Origin: Phycisphaerales bacterium AB-hyl4
GTDB lineage: Bacteria > Planctomycetota > Phycisphaerae > Phycisphaerales > Phycisphaeraceae
Direction: 5' to 3'
Length of the DNA: 64,000 nucleotides
Assembly (NCBI GenBank): GCA_041821185.1
Contig: JBGUBD010000005.1
Coordinates: 365,507 to 429,506, forward strand
Of the stretch, positions 25,763 to 33,964 are shown in pieces. The first letter of the stretch is position 1; the number at the start of each line of letters is the position of its first letter. Position numbers and translations under genes: made by a program. The notes under the pieces were generated by a model. The model did no database searches and was not told the origin of the DNA. It saw only the letters and a program-made list of their open reading frames with translations.

Positions 25763-27889
25763 ATGAAGATCACTCTGCCCGACGGCAGCGAAAAGCAGTA
25801 TGACGGGCCGGTGTCGGCTCGCGAGGTGGCGGCGGAGATCGGGGCCGGGCTTGCGAAGGCGGCCATCGGCGCGAAGGTTGACGGTGTGCTGGTGGACGCG
25901 GATCGGCCGATCGCCGAGGACGCGAAGCTGGAGATCGTCACCGCGCCGCGGCAGGACAAGAAAGGCCGAAGCAAGTTCCGCGATGAACAGCATGAGAAGG
26001 ATGCGCTCTACCTGCTGCGCCACTCGACGGCGCATGTGATGGCGGAGGCGATCCAGCGGATCTGGCCGGAGGCGATGCTGGCGTACGGGCCGCCGTTGGA
26101 TACCGGGTTTTACTATGACATTGCGCTGGCGACGCCCATCTCGGCGAGCGACTTTGAGAAGATCGAAGCCGAGATGCAGAAGATCGTCGCGGAAGATCGG
26201 CCGTTCACGCGGTACGAGCTGGCGACGGATGTGGGGATGAAAAAGCTCGACGCGGAGGGGAACAAGTACAAGCTCGACAACGCGCAGCGGGCGATCGAAG
26301 GCGGCGCCGCGGCGCTGTCGTGGTATGTGACGGGTGAGGTTGCTGGGGTAACGCCCAGGGATGGCCATCCCTGGGCTTTGCAGGATGTGTTGCAACAGGG
26401 GGTGTGGGAAGACCTCTGCCAGGGGCCGCATGTGCCGGCGACGGGGTTGATCGGCGCGTTCAAGGTGACGAGCATCGCGCAATCGCATTGGCATGGCGAT
26501 GTGACCAGCGACAAGTTTCAGCGCGTGTACGGCACGGCCTTCTTCAGCGCGGCAGACCTTGACGCACACATGGAACAGCTCGAACAAGCCAGGCAGCGCG
26601 ACCATCGCGTGCTCGGCCAACGACTGGGGCTGTTCACCATCGATGAAATGGTCGGGCAGGGGCTGATCCTCTGGAAGCCCAAGGGCGCGGTGGTGCGCGA
26701 CGAGCTTCAGAAGTTCATCAGCGAGCACCTGCGTCGGCAAGGCTACAGCCAGGTGTTTACGCCACACATCGGCAAGCTGGACCTCTTTAAGACGAGCGGG
26801 CATTTTCCGTATTACCAGGACAGCCAGTATCCGCCGATGATTCACCACGAGCATTTGAAGCATCTCGCAGACGAGGGGTGCACCTGTGCGCAGTTGTCCG
26901 CGTCGATGCGAGAGGGTGATATCGAAGGCTACCTGCTCAAGCCGATGAACTGCCCGTTTCACATCAAGATTTTCGACAGCGAAAAGCGCAGCTACCGCGA
27001 TCTGCCGATTCGGCTGGCGGAGTTCGGCACGGTGTATCGCTGGGAGCAGTCGGGCGAGATCGGCGGCATGACCCGCGTGCGAGGGTTCACGCAGGATGAT
27101 GCTCACCTGTTCGTCACCGAAGACCAGCTCGACGACGAGGTGGCGGGCTGCCTGGAGTTGGTGAAGATCGTGTTCGCGACGCTGGGCATGGACGACTATC
27201 GCGTGCGGGTCGGGCTGCGCGATCCGGACGGCACGAAATATGTCGGTGAGCCATCGCAGTGGGACAAGGCGGAGGCGGCGTGCAAGCGGGCGGCGGCGGG
27301 ATTGGGTGTGCCGTTTGTCGCCGAGCCGGGCGAGGCGGCTTTTTATGGGCCGAAGATCGACTTCGTGGTGCGCGACGTGATCGGGCGGGAGTGGCAGTTG
27401 GGGACGGTGCAGGTGGATTACCAGCTGCCGCAGCGGTTTGATCTGTCGTATGTGGGTGCGGACAACAAGTCGCATCGGCCGGTGATGATCCATCGTGCGC
27501 CGTTCGGGTCGATGGAGCGGTTTGTGGGTGTGTTGATCGAGCACTTCAACGGGGCGTTTCCGACGTGGCTTTCGCCGGAGCAGGTGCGTGTGCTACCGAT
27601 CAGCGACAAGTTTGTCGACTACGCGCAGCAGGTGGCGGACGAGCTGAAGGCCGCGGGCGTGCGCGTGTCGATGGACGACGGCAACGATCGGCTGAACGCG
27701 AAGATCAAGGTCGCGCAGGACGCGAAAGTGCCCTACATGCTCGTCGTCGGCGGGAAAGACCAGGATGCGGGCACGGTGAGCGTCCGGCATCGCAGCGAAG
27801 GCGACCTCGGCGCGATGCCGCGCGAGGCATTCGTGACGCGGATCGGCGCGGAGATCGCAGAACGGTCGGCGACGGTGGCGGCGGTGTGA
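25763..27889 (+). CDS. thrS: Threonyl-tRNA synthetase
   Basis: A 708-residue class II synthetase. Order: TGS domain (ITLPDGSEKQYDG), editing domain with HSTAHVMAEAI (H-x3-H) and DTGFYYDI, then the catalytic core with MNCPFHI (zinc Cys), motif 2 EFGTVYRWEQSGEIGGMTRVRGF, motif 3 region, and a C-terminal anticodon-binding domain (YMLVVGGKDQDAGTVSVRHR). Start at 25763 is set by GGAG 8 nt upstream. Two insertions stand out: a palindrome-encoded stretch in the editing region (VTPRDGHPWALQD) and a segment before MNCPF containing DEGCTCAQLSASMREGDIEG. Probably controlled by the Thr leader upstream. Confidence 0.97.
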   Translation: MKITLPDGSEKQYDGPVSAREVAAEIGAGLAKAAIGAKVDGVLVDADRPIAEDAKLEIVTAPRQDKKGRSKFRDEQHEKDALYLLRHSTAHVMAEAIQRIWPEAMLAYGPPLDTGFYYDIALATPISASDFEKIEAEMQKIVAEDRPFTRYELATDVGMKKLDAEGNKYKLDNAQRAIEGGAAALSWYVTGEVAGVTPRDGHPWALQDVLQQGVWEDLCQGPHVPATGLIGAFKVTSIAQSHWHGDVTSDKFQRVYGTAFFSAADLDAHMEQLEQARQRDHRVLGQRLGLFTIDEMVGQGLILWKPKGAVVRDELQKFISEHLRRQGYSQVFTPHIGKLDLFKTSGHFPYYQDSQYPPMIHHEHLKHLADEGCTCAQLSASMREGDIEGYLLKPMNCPFHIKIFDSEKRSYRDLPIRLAEFGTVYRWEQSGEIGGMTRVRGFTQDDAHLFVTEDQLDDEVAGCLELVKIVFATLGMDDYRVRVGLRDPDGTKYVGEPSQWDKAEAACKRAAAGLGVPFVAEPGEAAFYGPKIDFVVRDVIGREWQLGTVQVDYQLPQRFDLSYVGADNKSHRPVMIHRAPFGSMERFVGVLIEHFNGAFPTWLSPEQVRVLPISDKFVDYAQQVADELKAAGVRVSMDDGNDRLNAKIKVAQDAKVPYMLVVGGKDQDAGTVSVRHRSEGDLGAMPREAFVTRIGAEIAERSATVAAV
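26353..26376. repeat. Palindrome inserted in frame in thrS
   Basis: GCCCAGGGATGG and its exact reverse complement form a 24-nt perfect palindrome inside the editing-domain coding sequence (codons about 197-205). Compared with the intergenic palindrome at 9482-9505 (GCCCACGGATGG...), the differences are compensating, one in each arm. It encodes part of VTPRDGHPWAL, a stretch absent from the ThrS editing domains I know. Confidence 0.75.
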
Positions 27890-28102
27890 AATGACGTGGT
27901 GATGGCGGCGGACAACTCACCCAACGCCGACATACAGCCGCCCAGGTTATGGGTTCCCCCCCCCCCCCCGTGAACCACAGCGTCGTCAGTTTCGTCTTGA
28001 TATTTCCGCCGGTTCGAAGTAGAAGATTGCGCGGCATCTGTCGCATGTAAGAGTTGTACCAGTCCCCCCGCGCGCTCGTGAAGGCGTGGTCACCGAGCGT
28101 TC
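27890..28102. other. Intergenic region with a C14 tract
   Basis: 213 bp between thrS and the sigma factor gene. 27956-27969 is an uninterrupted run of 14 C, flanked by GGTT and GTGAACC which can pair around it. Such tracts slip in replication and sequencing. No gene is seen here. It probably contains the promoter of the sigma gene. Confidence 0.6.
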
Positions 28103-28765
28103 ATGACGACCCACCACTCAGAACCTGAAAATGCCGAGCCTTCGCTGTTGGGTGAAATTCATGGCGGGGCGAACGGTTCACTGGAGACCCTGACGGATCA
28201 GGAGCTTATGCGCCGGGTCAGTCAGGCGGATGAGGCAGCGCTCGAGGCATTGTTTGACCGCTATAATCGGACGGTTTACGCGATTTGCCTGCGTGTGTTG
28301 CGGAACCCGAGCGATGCGGAGGAGACGTTGGTCGACGTATTTTGGGAGTTGTGGGCCCAATCAGCTCGATTTAACGCCCGCCGGGGCTCGGTGTCGACGT
28401 ATCTGATGATGCTGGCGCGTAGCCGGGCGATTGATCATCACCGCTCGCGAGCGGCTCGTTCGCGTGCGGGAAATTCGACGAGCCCGCTGGATGTGGACGA
28501 TCGAGGCGACGACGGGAAGGCCGACCCTGCGGAGCGTGTTTGGATCACAGAGCGTCGACAACAGGTTCGCACGGCGCTAGGGTCGCTTTCGCCGGATCAG
28601 CGTGAGGCGGTGGTATTGTCGTTTTTCAACGGGATGAGCCATCAGCAGATTGCGGAGGAGCTTGATAAGCCGTTAGGCACGATTAAGACCAGAATTCGAT
28701 TGGGCCTCATCCGACTACGCGACGCGCTGCGTAGTACAGGTGGGGGCGAGGAGAGTCACCGATGA
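28103..28765 (+). CDS. ECF-family RNA polymerase sigma factor
   Basis: A 220-residue sigma-70-family protein with region 2 (LFDRYNRTVYAICLRVLRNPSDAEETLVDVFWELW, then STYLMMLARSRAIDHHRSR) and region 4 (LGSLSPDQREAVVLSFFNGMSHQQIAEELDKPLGTIKTRIRLG) and no region 3, so it is an ECF sigma factor, closest in style to SigK. It recruits RNA polymerase to a small regulon. A charged linker joins the two domains. Its stop overlaps the start of the next gene (ATGA), and that gene encodes a membrane anti-sigma factor, giving a translationally coupled pair. The target promoters are unknown. Confidence 0.92.
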   Translation: MTTHHSEPENAEPSLLGEIHGGANGSLETLTDQELMRRVSQADEAALEALFDRYNRTVYAICLRVLRNPSDAEETLVDVFWELWAQSARFNARRGSVSTYLMMLARSRAIDHHRSRAARSRAGNSTSPLDVDDRGDDGKADPAERVWITERRQQVRTALGSLSPDQREAVVLSFFNGMSHQQIAEELDKPLGTIKTRIRLGLIRLRDALRSTGGGEESHR

Positions 28766-29691
28766 GCTGTAAGGAGCAACATCGTGACCAGATTCTCCTC
28801 TACCTTGCTGGTGCTTTGGACGAGCAGCAGCAGCAGGCGCTGGAGGAACATCTGGACACTAGCTGTCCGGTCTGTGCCGCATACATGGCCGAGGCTGAGG
28901 CGACGTTGGCCAATCTGGCTTTGGCGTTGCCGCCCGACGAGCCGTCTGTCGGTTCGCGTGAGCGGTTGATGGCGCGGGTGCAGCGTGATCGGCAGGACAC
29001 GGCCCGCGCGGCGAAGGCCTCGGCTGCGCCGTCGCCTCGCGATTCGCCGACGATGCCCGAGTCGCGGTCCCGGTCGGAAGATGCGGACGATCAGACGATG
29101 GTGTTCGGTGGGCGGAGGCGGGGCATGATGGCCCGGCTGCTGCCGATGGGCGCGGTCGCGGCGGCGGCGGCGGTGGTGACGGCGATCGTGCTGCTCGGGC
29201 CGTTGACCGCCAATCGCGAGCGCGTCGCCGAGCTGGAGCAGCAGCTTCACGCCGCCGGCGAGACGGTCACGGAGCACGAAAGCAGCATGGCGCAGATGTC
29301 CCGTGCGATGGACGGCACGGCCAACCTGTTCGACTCGCTGTATTCGTCGGCGATGCAGATGGTCTCGTTCCGCAGCGAAGACGAGAGCTACGCCGACGCG
29401 GTGGCCCGGCTGCTGTGGGACGAGGAGCGGAACGTATGTCACTTTTTCGTTCGCAGTCTTCGGCCGCCGAGCGAGGGCAAGGTGTACCACCTCTGGCTGG
29501 TGACGGAGGATGATCGGATGGTCCGGGCCGGGCGGTTTAAGCCGGACGAAGATGGGGGCATGCATATCGAGTTCGAGTTGCCCAACGGCGTGGAGTCGTT
29601 CAGCCGGGCGGCGGTGAGCTACGCGAATGCGGATGCGGACGATGCGGATGATCTGCGAGGCACGCTGGTGATGGAAGGTCTGCTGCGGTAA
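28762..29691 (+). CDS. Membrane anti-sigma factor, RskA type
   Basis: A 309-residue partner of the ECF sigma factor just upstream. The N-terminus has a zinc-anti-sigma-like motif (LEEHLDTSCPVCAAYM, H-x5-C-x2-C variant) that should clamp the sigma factor. A Ser/Arg-rich linker leads to one transmembrane helix (MGAVAAAAAVVTAIVLLGPL, about residues 133-152), a short coiled coil (RERVAELEQQLHAAGE) and a C-terminal RskA-like domain (KVYHLWLVTEDDRMVRAGRF), which should lie outside the inner membrane and sense the signal. ATGA overlap with the sigma gene ensures near equal synthesis. Confidence 0.87.
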   Translation: MSCKEQHRDQILLYLAGALDEQQQQALEEHLDTSCPVCAAYMAEAEATLANLALALPPDEPSVGSRERLMARVQRDRQDTARAAKASAAPSPRDSPTMPESRSRSEDADDQTMVFGGRRRGMMARLLPMGAVAAAAAVVTAIVLLGPLTANRERVAELEQQLHAAGETVTEHESSMAQMSRAMDGTANLFDSLYSSAMQMVSFRSEDESYADAVARLLWDEERNVCHFFVRSLRPPSEGKVYHLWLVTEDDRMVRAGRFKPDEDGGMHIEFELPNGVESFSRAAVSYANADADDADDLRGTLVMEGLLR

Positions 29692-29910
29692 CGCGTGAGC
29701 CAACGGGCCATCGTCGGGCAGCCACCCGCCATCCACGGTTGGAAGCCGTGGGCTTCCGGTCTACAGACGATTCACATTTGCCGTGGCATGAGGCGGTGCG
29801 TCGGCTGACGGATGATATTACGATTACATACAATGCCCGGCCGACCTCCGGGTCAGCGCGACATTGCGCGACGACATTGACAGCCACGACGCGAAAGAAG
29901 GTTTGTTTGC
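29692..29910. other. Intergenic region with a weak hairpin
   Basis: 219 bp. CCACGG (29733-29738) pairs with CCGTGG (29746-29751) around a 7-nt loop and is followed by GCTTCC; it may be an eroded relative of the GCCCACGG palindromes. No gene is seen. Confidence 0.4.
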
Positions 29911-30672
29911 ATGACACGGTACAACTCGATCATCGGAGCCATTGCCGCCACCGCTCGCAGTGAGACGTCGCACGACGACGGGCCCCAGCCGTTCATCACG
30001 ATCAGCCGACAGGCCGGTGCGGGCGCTCATACGTTGCAGGAGAAGCTCATCACGCGCCTGCGTCAGTTCGACCCGACGCCCGAAGGCCAGCACGACTGGA
30101 CCGGCATTGACCGCGAACTGGTGGAGATGGTCGCCGGCGACGACGAATTGCTCGCGCAACTGGTCGAAGGCCTCGGCGAACAGTCGCGGAGTTGGCTGGA
30201 GGAAGTGCTCGCCGGGATGTTCAATACCAACGCCACCGAGATTCGCGCGTACCGCCAGGCGGCCAAGGCGATGCGTGCGCTGGCTCAGCGCGGCCGGGTG
30301 ATTCTCATCGGCCGGGGCGGAGTGTTCGTGACGCGCGGCATGCCGTTGGGCGTGCACGTCTATCTCGTCGCGCCGGAGCGTGACCGGATCGAGCACATGC
30401 GGCACCAGTTCAGCATCACGCGCGACGCGGCGACTGAGCGTGTACGCGAGATTGACGCGAACCGTCAGGCGTTTTACCAGCGCTACTGGCCGGGCGAGTC
30501 GCTGTCGCCCGAGCGTTTCACCGTAACCTTCAACACGACCACCGCGACGGATGATGAGATCGCCGACGCGGTGCTGACGCTCGTGCCGACGCTGAACGTG
30601 CAGGTCACCGCCGAGCCGGTGCAGATGCCGCGGCTGACGGGTGTCTTCCAACGCGTCTCGACCGAGTCGTAG
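29911..30672 (+). CDS. Cytidylate kinase-like protein
   Basis: A 253-residue soluble protein of the cytidylate-kinase-like family (AAA_26). The N-terminal FITISRQAGAGAHTLQEKL replaces the usual P-loop, with GAGAHT in place of GxGKGT. Later VILIGRGGVFVTRGMPLGVHVYLVAPERDRIEHM and the basic stretch FSITRDAATERVREIDANRQAFYQRYW match the family LID region. Members are presumed nucleoside or nucleotide kinases of unknown substrate; the housekeeping Cmk is shorter and has a canonical P-loop. It is followed by a single repeat arm and the PHP gene on the same strand. Confidence 0.75.
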   Translation: MTRYNSIIGAIAATARSETSHDDGPQPFITISRQAGAGAHTLQEKLITRLRQFDPTPEGQHDWTGIDRELVEMVAGDDELLAQLVEGLGEQSRSWLEEVLAGMFNTNATEIRAYRQAAKAMRALAQRGRVILIGRGGVFVTRGMPLGVHVYLVAPERDRIEHMRHQFSITRDAATERVREIDANRQAFYQRYWPGESLSPERFTVTFNTTTATDDEIADAVLTLVPTLNVQVTAEPVQMPRLTGVFQRVSTES

Positions 30673-30676
30673 GGGA

Positions 30677-30712
30677 TCAGGTTTCTGGTTTCTCGTTTCG
30701 GGTTTCTGGTTT
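30677..30712. repeat. Single arm of the TTTCTGG repeat
   Basis: AGGTTTCTGGTTTCTCGTTT and then CGGGTTTCTGGTTTA: the same units as at 14176-14240, without an opposing arm. It fills most of the short gap between two co-directional genes. Confidence 0.7.
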
Positions 30713-30752
30713 AGACATGGGGGCGGTTTGCGTGGGGAGCAAACGGCCTACA

Positions 30753-31646
30753 ATGCGGCGCATGCGTTGCGATCTGCACCTGCATTCGACGGCTTCCGAC
30801 GGCACGGACCTGCCACAGGATCTGCCGCGCCTCGCGCGCGAGGCCGAGCTGGGCGCGATTGCGCTGACGGACCACGACACCACGGCCGGGCTCGCGGCGT
30901 GCGCCGAGGCGGCGGCGAAGCATGATCTACCGTTCGTGCCGGGTATCGAACTGTCTGCCGACCCGCTGCTGGATCGACAGACCGCCAGGGCAACCCCACC
31001 CCGGCGACTGGGTACGCTGCATATCCTCGGCTATTTCATCGACCCGGCGGACGAGCAGCTCGCGCTGGTGCAGGGCTGGCTGCACGAAGCCCGGCAGCAG
31101 CGCAACCCGGAAATGGTCGAACGGCTGAACGATCTGGGGATGAAGCTTCATTACGACGAAGTGATCGAACTGGCAGGCGGCGATGTGCCGGCGACGGTGG
31201 TGGGTCGGCCACACATCGCGGAGCTGCTGGTGCGCAAGGGGTACGTGAAGTCGAAGCATGAGGCGTTCGCGCGATACCTCGGCGAAGGCGGCGAGGCGTA
31301 TATCCGCAAGGATCGCCTGAGCGCGGAAAAGGCCATCGAAGCCATTCACCACGCGGGCGGACTGGCGTTGCTGGCACACCCGGTGCAACTCGGCCTGGCG
31401 GACCACGATGCACTGGAACACATGGTCGCTCGTTTGCGCGATCTTGGTCTGGACGGGATTGAAACCCATCACAGCGACCACCGCCCGCGCGACGTCGAGC
31501 GTTTCGCCGGGCTGGCGGATCGGTACGAGTTGCTGACGTGTGGCGGCAGCGACTATCACGGTACGCGGAAGACGGTCAAGCTCGATCATGCACGGGTGCC
31601 GCTGGATGTGTATCACCAGTTGCGCGAGGCGTACGAACGGCGATGA
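30753..31646 (+). CDS. PHP-domain phosphoesterase, RNase AM/YciV-like
   Basis: A 297-residue metal-dependent PHP hydrolase. Motifs: DLHLHSTASDGTD (metal ligands near the N-terminus), ALTDHDTTAGL, GIELSAD, a mid-protein insertion VGRPHIAELLVRKGYVKS, then LALLAHPVQ, ETHHSDHRP and CGGSDYHG. This layout matches E. coli YciV (RNase AM), which matures rRNA 5' ends and hydrolyses 3',5'-bisnucleotides; substrate preference here is inferred. Two start codons are possible, 30753 (MRRMRCDLH) and 30762 (MRCDLH); both leave the first motif intact. It may be cotranscribed with the kinase-like gene. Confidence 0.85.
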   Translation: MRRMRCDLHLHSTASDGTDLPQDLPRLAREAELGAIALTDHDTTAGLAACAEAAAKHDLPFVPGIELSADPLLDRQTARATPPRRLGTLHILGYFIDPADEQLALVQGWLHEARQQRNPEMVERLNDLGMKLHYDEVIELAGGDVPATVVGRPHIAELLVRKGYVKSKHEAFARYLGEGGEAYIRKDRLSAEKAIEAIHHAGGLALLAHPVQLGLADHDALEHMVARLRDLGLDGIETHHSDHRPRDVERFAGLADRYELLTCGGSDYHGTRKTVKLDHARVPLDVYHQLREAYERR

Positions 31647-31701
31647 GTTTTTGAGAGGCCGGGGGCAGGGCCATCGCATCTGATTTAGCCGTCGATTTTC
31701 A

Positions 31702-31953
31702 ACGCCAAGACGCCAAGGACAGCAGATCGTTCTTGCCACGAAGACACGAAGGACACGAAGAAAACACGAAGAAAGGCAGAGCATTAGTTTTGGCAAGGCA
31801 GGGAAGCGTGCATATGTTCCTGAACACCTGCCCCTCCCAGTCATCCCCCTTCCTTCTAATTCTTGCTTCCCCCTTCGTGCCCCCTTCATCCCCTTCGTGC
31901 CTTCGTGGCTTGCCTTTCTTTCTGGCGTCTTGGCGTCTCTGCGTCTTGGCGTA
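31702..31953. repeat. Composite inverted repeat, ACGCCAAG plus ACACGAAG units
   Basis: Outer arms are ACGCCAAGACGCCAAG (31702-31717) and TTGGCGTCTCTGCGTCTTGG (ending about 31951). Nested arms are CCACGAAGACACGAAGGAC and further ACACGAAG units (31737-31772) against CTTCGTGCCTTCGTGGC (about 31893-31909). It thus combines the unit families seen separately at 4573 and 20174. Confidence 0.8.
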
Positions 31954-31964
31954 ACGAGCGATTA

Positions 31965-32155
31965 TACGGTTTCAAGTTATTTCCAGCGCGTTTTCCCACC
32001 CCCTCTCCCTCCCAGGGAGAGGGCTGGGGTGAGGGTGAAACGGTTCCGCAGTCGAGACCCAACAGCATGCTGCGTCGCGGATGGTACGGGGTCGTCCGAC
32101 CCTCTCCCTGGGAGGGAGAGGGAACCGGACGCGCTGGGATTAACTTGAAGCCGTA
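31965..32155. repeat. 191-bp palindromic element with long terminal inverted repeats
   Basis: Left end TACGGTTTCAAGTTATTTCC and AGCGCG; right end, read in reverse complement, TACGGCTTCAAGTTAATCCC and AGCGCG: about 35 bp of terminal inverted repeat. Inside each end is a hairpin CCCTCTCCCT-CCC-AGGGAGAGGG or its inverse. No ORF fits inside. The layout is that of a MITE or a REP doublet. Confidence 0.8.
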
Positions 32156-32259
32156 TTAGATGCGTAGGCCCCGGCGGCCGGGGTCATCAATTCGACAACG
32201 GCAGGTGAATTCAGCATGATGGCGGTTTCGTTTCTGCTCGCCCCCGCCTGCGTGCTGCT

Positions 32260-33714
32260 ATGTTCGATCGCCTGGTCAAGCCATTTGCTCCGCGAAGTCA
32301 GCCCTGGATCACCCGGCAGAGCTATACGTACGAGTTGCGCAATGCGCTGACTTATCCGATCGCGATCGCGATGGTCGAAGGCGGCGTGGTGGGCATTCTC
32401 GCGGCGAAGGCGTTCAACGTCGCGCCGTGGCAGTTCGCCATGATCATGGCAGCGCCAATGTTCGCGAACATGACCAGCTTCATCTGGGCGTTTCTCGCGC
32501 GCGGCAAGCGGAAAATTGCGGCGATCAACGTGCTCCAGGTCACGACGCTGCTGTGCGTGGCGGGCATCGCGCTGCTGCCCGGCGGCGGCGGGGAGCATCA
32601 TCCGCTGGGCGCGATGCTGCTGACCGTGTTGGTGGTGCTGTCGCGTTGCCTGCTGTCGGGCGTGGTCACATTGCGGTCGACGGTGTGGCGGATGAACTAT
32701 CCGCGAAATGTCCGCGCGCAGGTGACAGGTCGGCTGGCGTTGATCAACTCGCTGATTTTGGGGTTCGCGCCGCTGCTGGGCTATTTCCTGCTGGACTTGC
32801 GCGACGATGCATTCCGCGTGGTGTATCCGCTGAGCGCGGGGTTGGCGTTGCTGGGGGTGTTCAGCTTTTCGCATGTTCGACTACGCGGCGAGCGGGAGTT
32901 GCTGCGTTACGAGCAGACGCCAACCGCGCGGCCGCTGCCGCACGGCCTGCCGGGGCCGATTTACGAGTATGACCCGAAGCAGGCCCGCACGGAGCGCAAC
33001 GACAAGCCGAACTTCTGGGCTGTGCTCAAGCAGGACCACTTTTTTCGTAGTTACATGATCTGGCAGTTCGTGGCCGGCGCGGCGAATATGACCAGCGAAG
33101 TGGTGATCATCTATATCATCGCGGAGCTGACTGCCGAGCTGCCGGTGGAGTACATGCTCTCGATTCTACTGAGCACGGCGATCCCGATGTCGCTGGCGGT
33201 GGCGACGATGCCGTTGTGGGCCCGGCAGCTGGACAGCATGCACGTGGCGCAGTTTCGCGCGCGGCAGGGGTGGTACTGGATCACCAATCAGCTTGCCAAC
33301 TGGGTGGCGGCGTTTCTGGCGTTCGGGGTGAGCGGGTCGCTTTGGGCGGCGATGGCGGTGCTGATCGGGGCGCGGGCGATTCAGGGCATCACGCGCGGCG
33401 CGGGGATGTTGGCGTGGAATCTGGGGCATAACGACTTCGCCGACCGGCGGCTGGTGGGCACGTACATGGGCATTCACGTCACGCTCACGGGCGTGCGTGG
33501 GGCGATCGTGCCGTTTGTGGGGATGGCGCTTTATGCCGGGTGGCCTGAGATCACGCTGCCGGGCACGGCTTGGATATTGCTGCCGAGTTTCGGGGGGATC
33601 GGGTACCATGTGTTTCTTGTGACCGCTGCCGGGGCGATGGCGGCCGAGTTCGGGTTCAAGAGCCTGCATCGCGCAATAGTTCGTGAGAACCATGGCGGCG
33701 TGCCGGGGGATTAG
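32260..33714 (+). CDS. MFS-type membrane protein
   Basis: A 484-residue polytopic inner-membrane protein with about 10-12 hydrophobic helices in two bundles, joined near residues 215-250 by a charged cytoplasmic loop (YEQTPTARPLPHGLPGPIYE...). The pattern and length fit a major-facilitator transporter. I recognise no subfamily signature, and the first predicted helix (ALTYPIAIAMVEGGVVGILA) is preceded by a 35-residue soluble N-terminus. Substrate unknown. It stands alone between a repeat-filled gap upstream and a REPIN half-element downstream. The ATG has no clear ribosome site, so the start is less certain than the frame. Confidence 0.72.
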   Translation: MFDRLVKPFAPRSQPWITRQSYTYELRNALTYPIAIAMVEGGVVGILAAKAFNVAPWQFAMIMAAPMFANMTSFIWAFLARGKRKIAAINVLQVTTLLCVAGIALLPGGGGEHHPLGAMLLTVLVVLSRCLLSGVVTLRSTVWRMNYPRNVRAQVTGRLALINSLILGFAPLLGYFLLDLRDDAFRVVYPLSAGLALLGVFSFSHVRLRGERELLRYEQTPTARPLPHGLPGPIYEYDPKQARTERNDKPNFWAVLKQDHFFRSYMIWQFVAGAANMTSEVVIIYIIAELTAELPVEYMLSILLSTAIPMSLAVATMPLWARQLDSMHVAQFRARQGWYWITNQLANWVAAFLAFGVSGSLWAAMAVLIGARAIQGITRGAGMLAWNLGHNDFADRRLVGTYMGIHVTLTGVRGAIVPFVGMALYAGWPEITLPGTAWILLPSFGGIGYHVFLVTAAGAMAAEFGFKSLHRAIVRENHGGVPGD

Positions 33715-33760
33715 TCGGCGGATTCGTACGACAACGCGTTTGTCCGTTACGAAGGCCAAC

Positions 33761-33786
33761 GCGCGGGCCAAGGCCCGCGGCTAAAT
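33761..33786. repeat. REPIN-like half-element
   Basis: GCGCGGGCCAAGGCCCGCGG then CTAAAT is the right-hand half of the ATTTAGCCGCGG family. ACGACAACGCG about 30 bp upstream resembles the outer ends of complete copies. The left half is missing. Confidence 0.75.
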
Positions 33787-33964
33787 GGGAGCGGGATCGC
33801 AAGCCAACGATTCTCTGTGGGGGATAAAGTTATTAGTGATATGGTGGTATTTTGTATCTAGTCGTCGAGGTTGAGCCTACGATTCGGATGCTGCGGCGGC
33901 GTTGCCTGTCCCCGGCTGATCCGAACCCGATGAACGAGTGGATTGCTGGGGGGCGGAGTTGCTG

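Larger units (their letters stand above)
31647..32259. other. 613-bp gene-free region made of repeats
   Basis: No gene. It contains a composite tandem-unit element (31702-31953) directly followed by a palindromic element (31965-32155), then about 100 bp of unique sequence before the MFS gene. That unique part includes AATTCGACAACGGC at 32188, similar to the outer ends of the REPIN-like elements. Confidence 0.7.
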
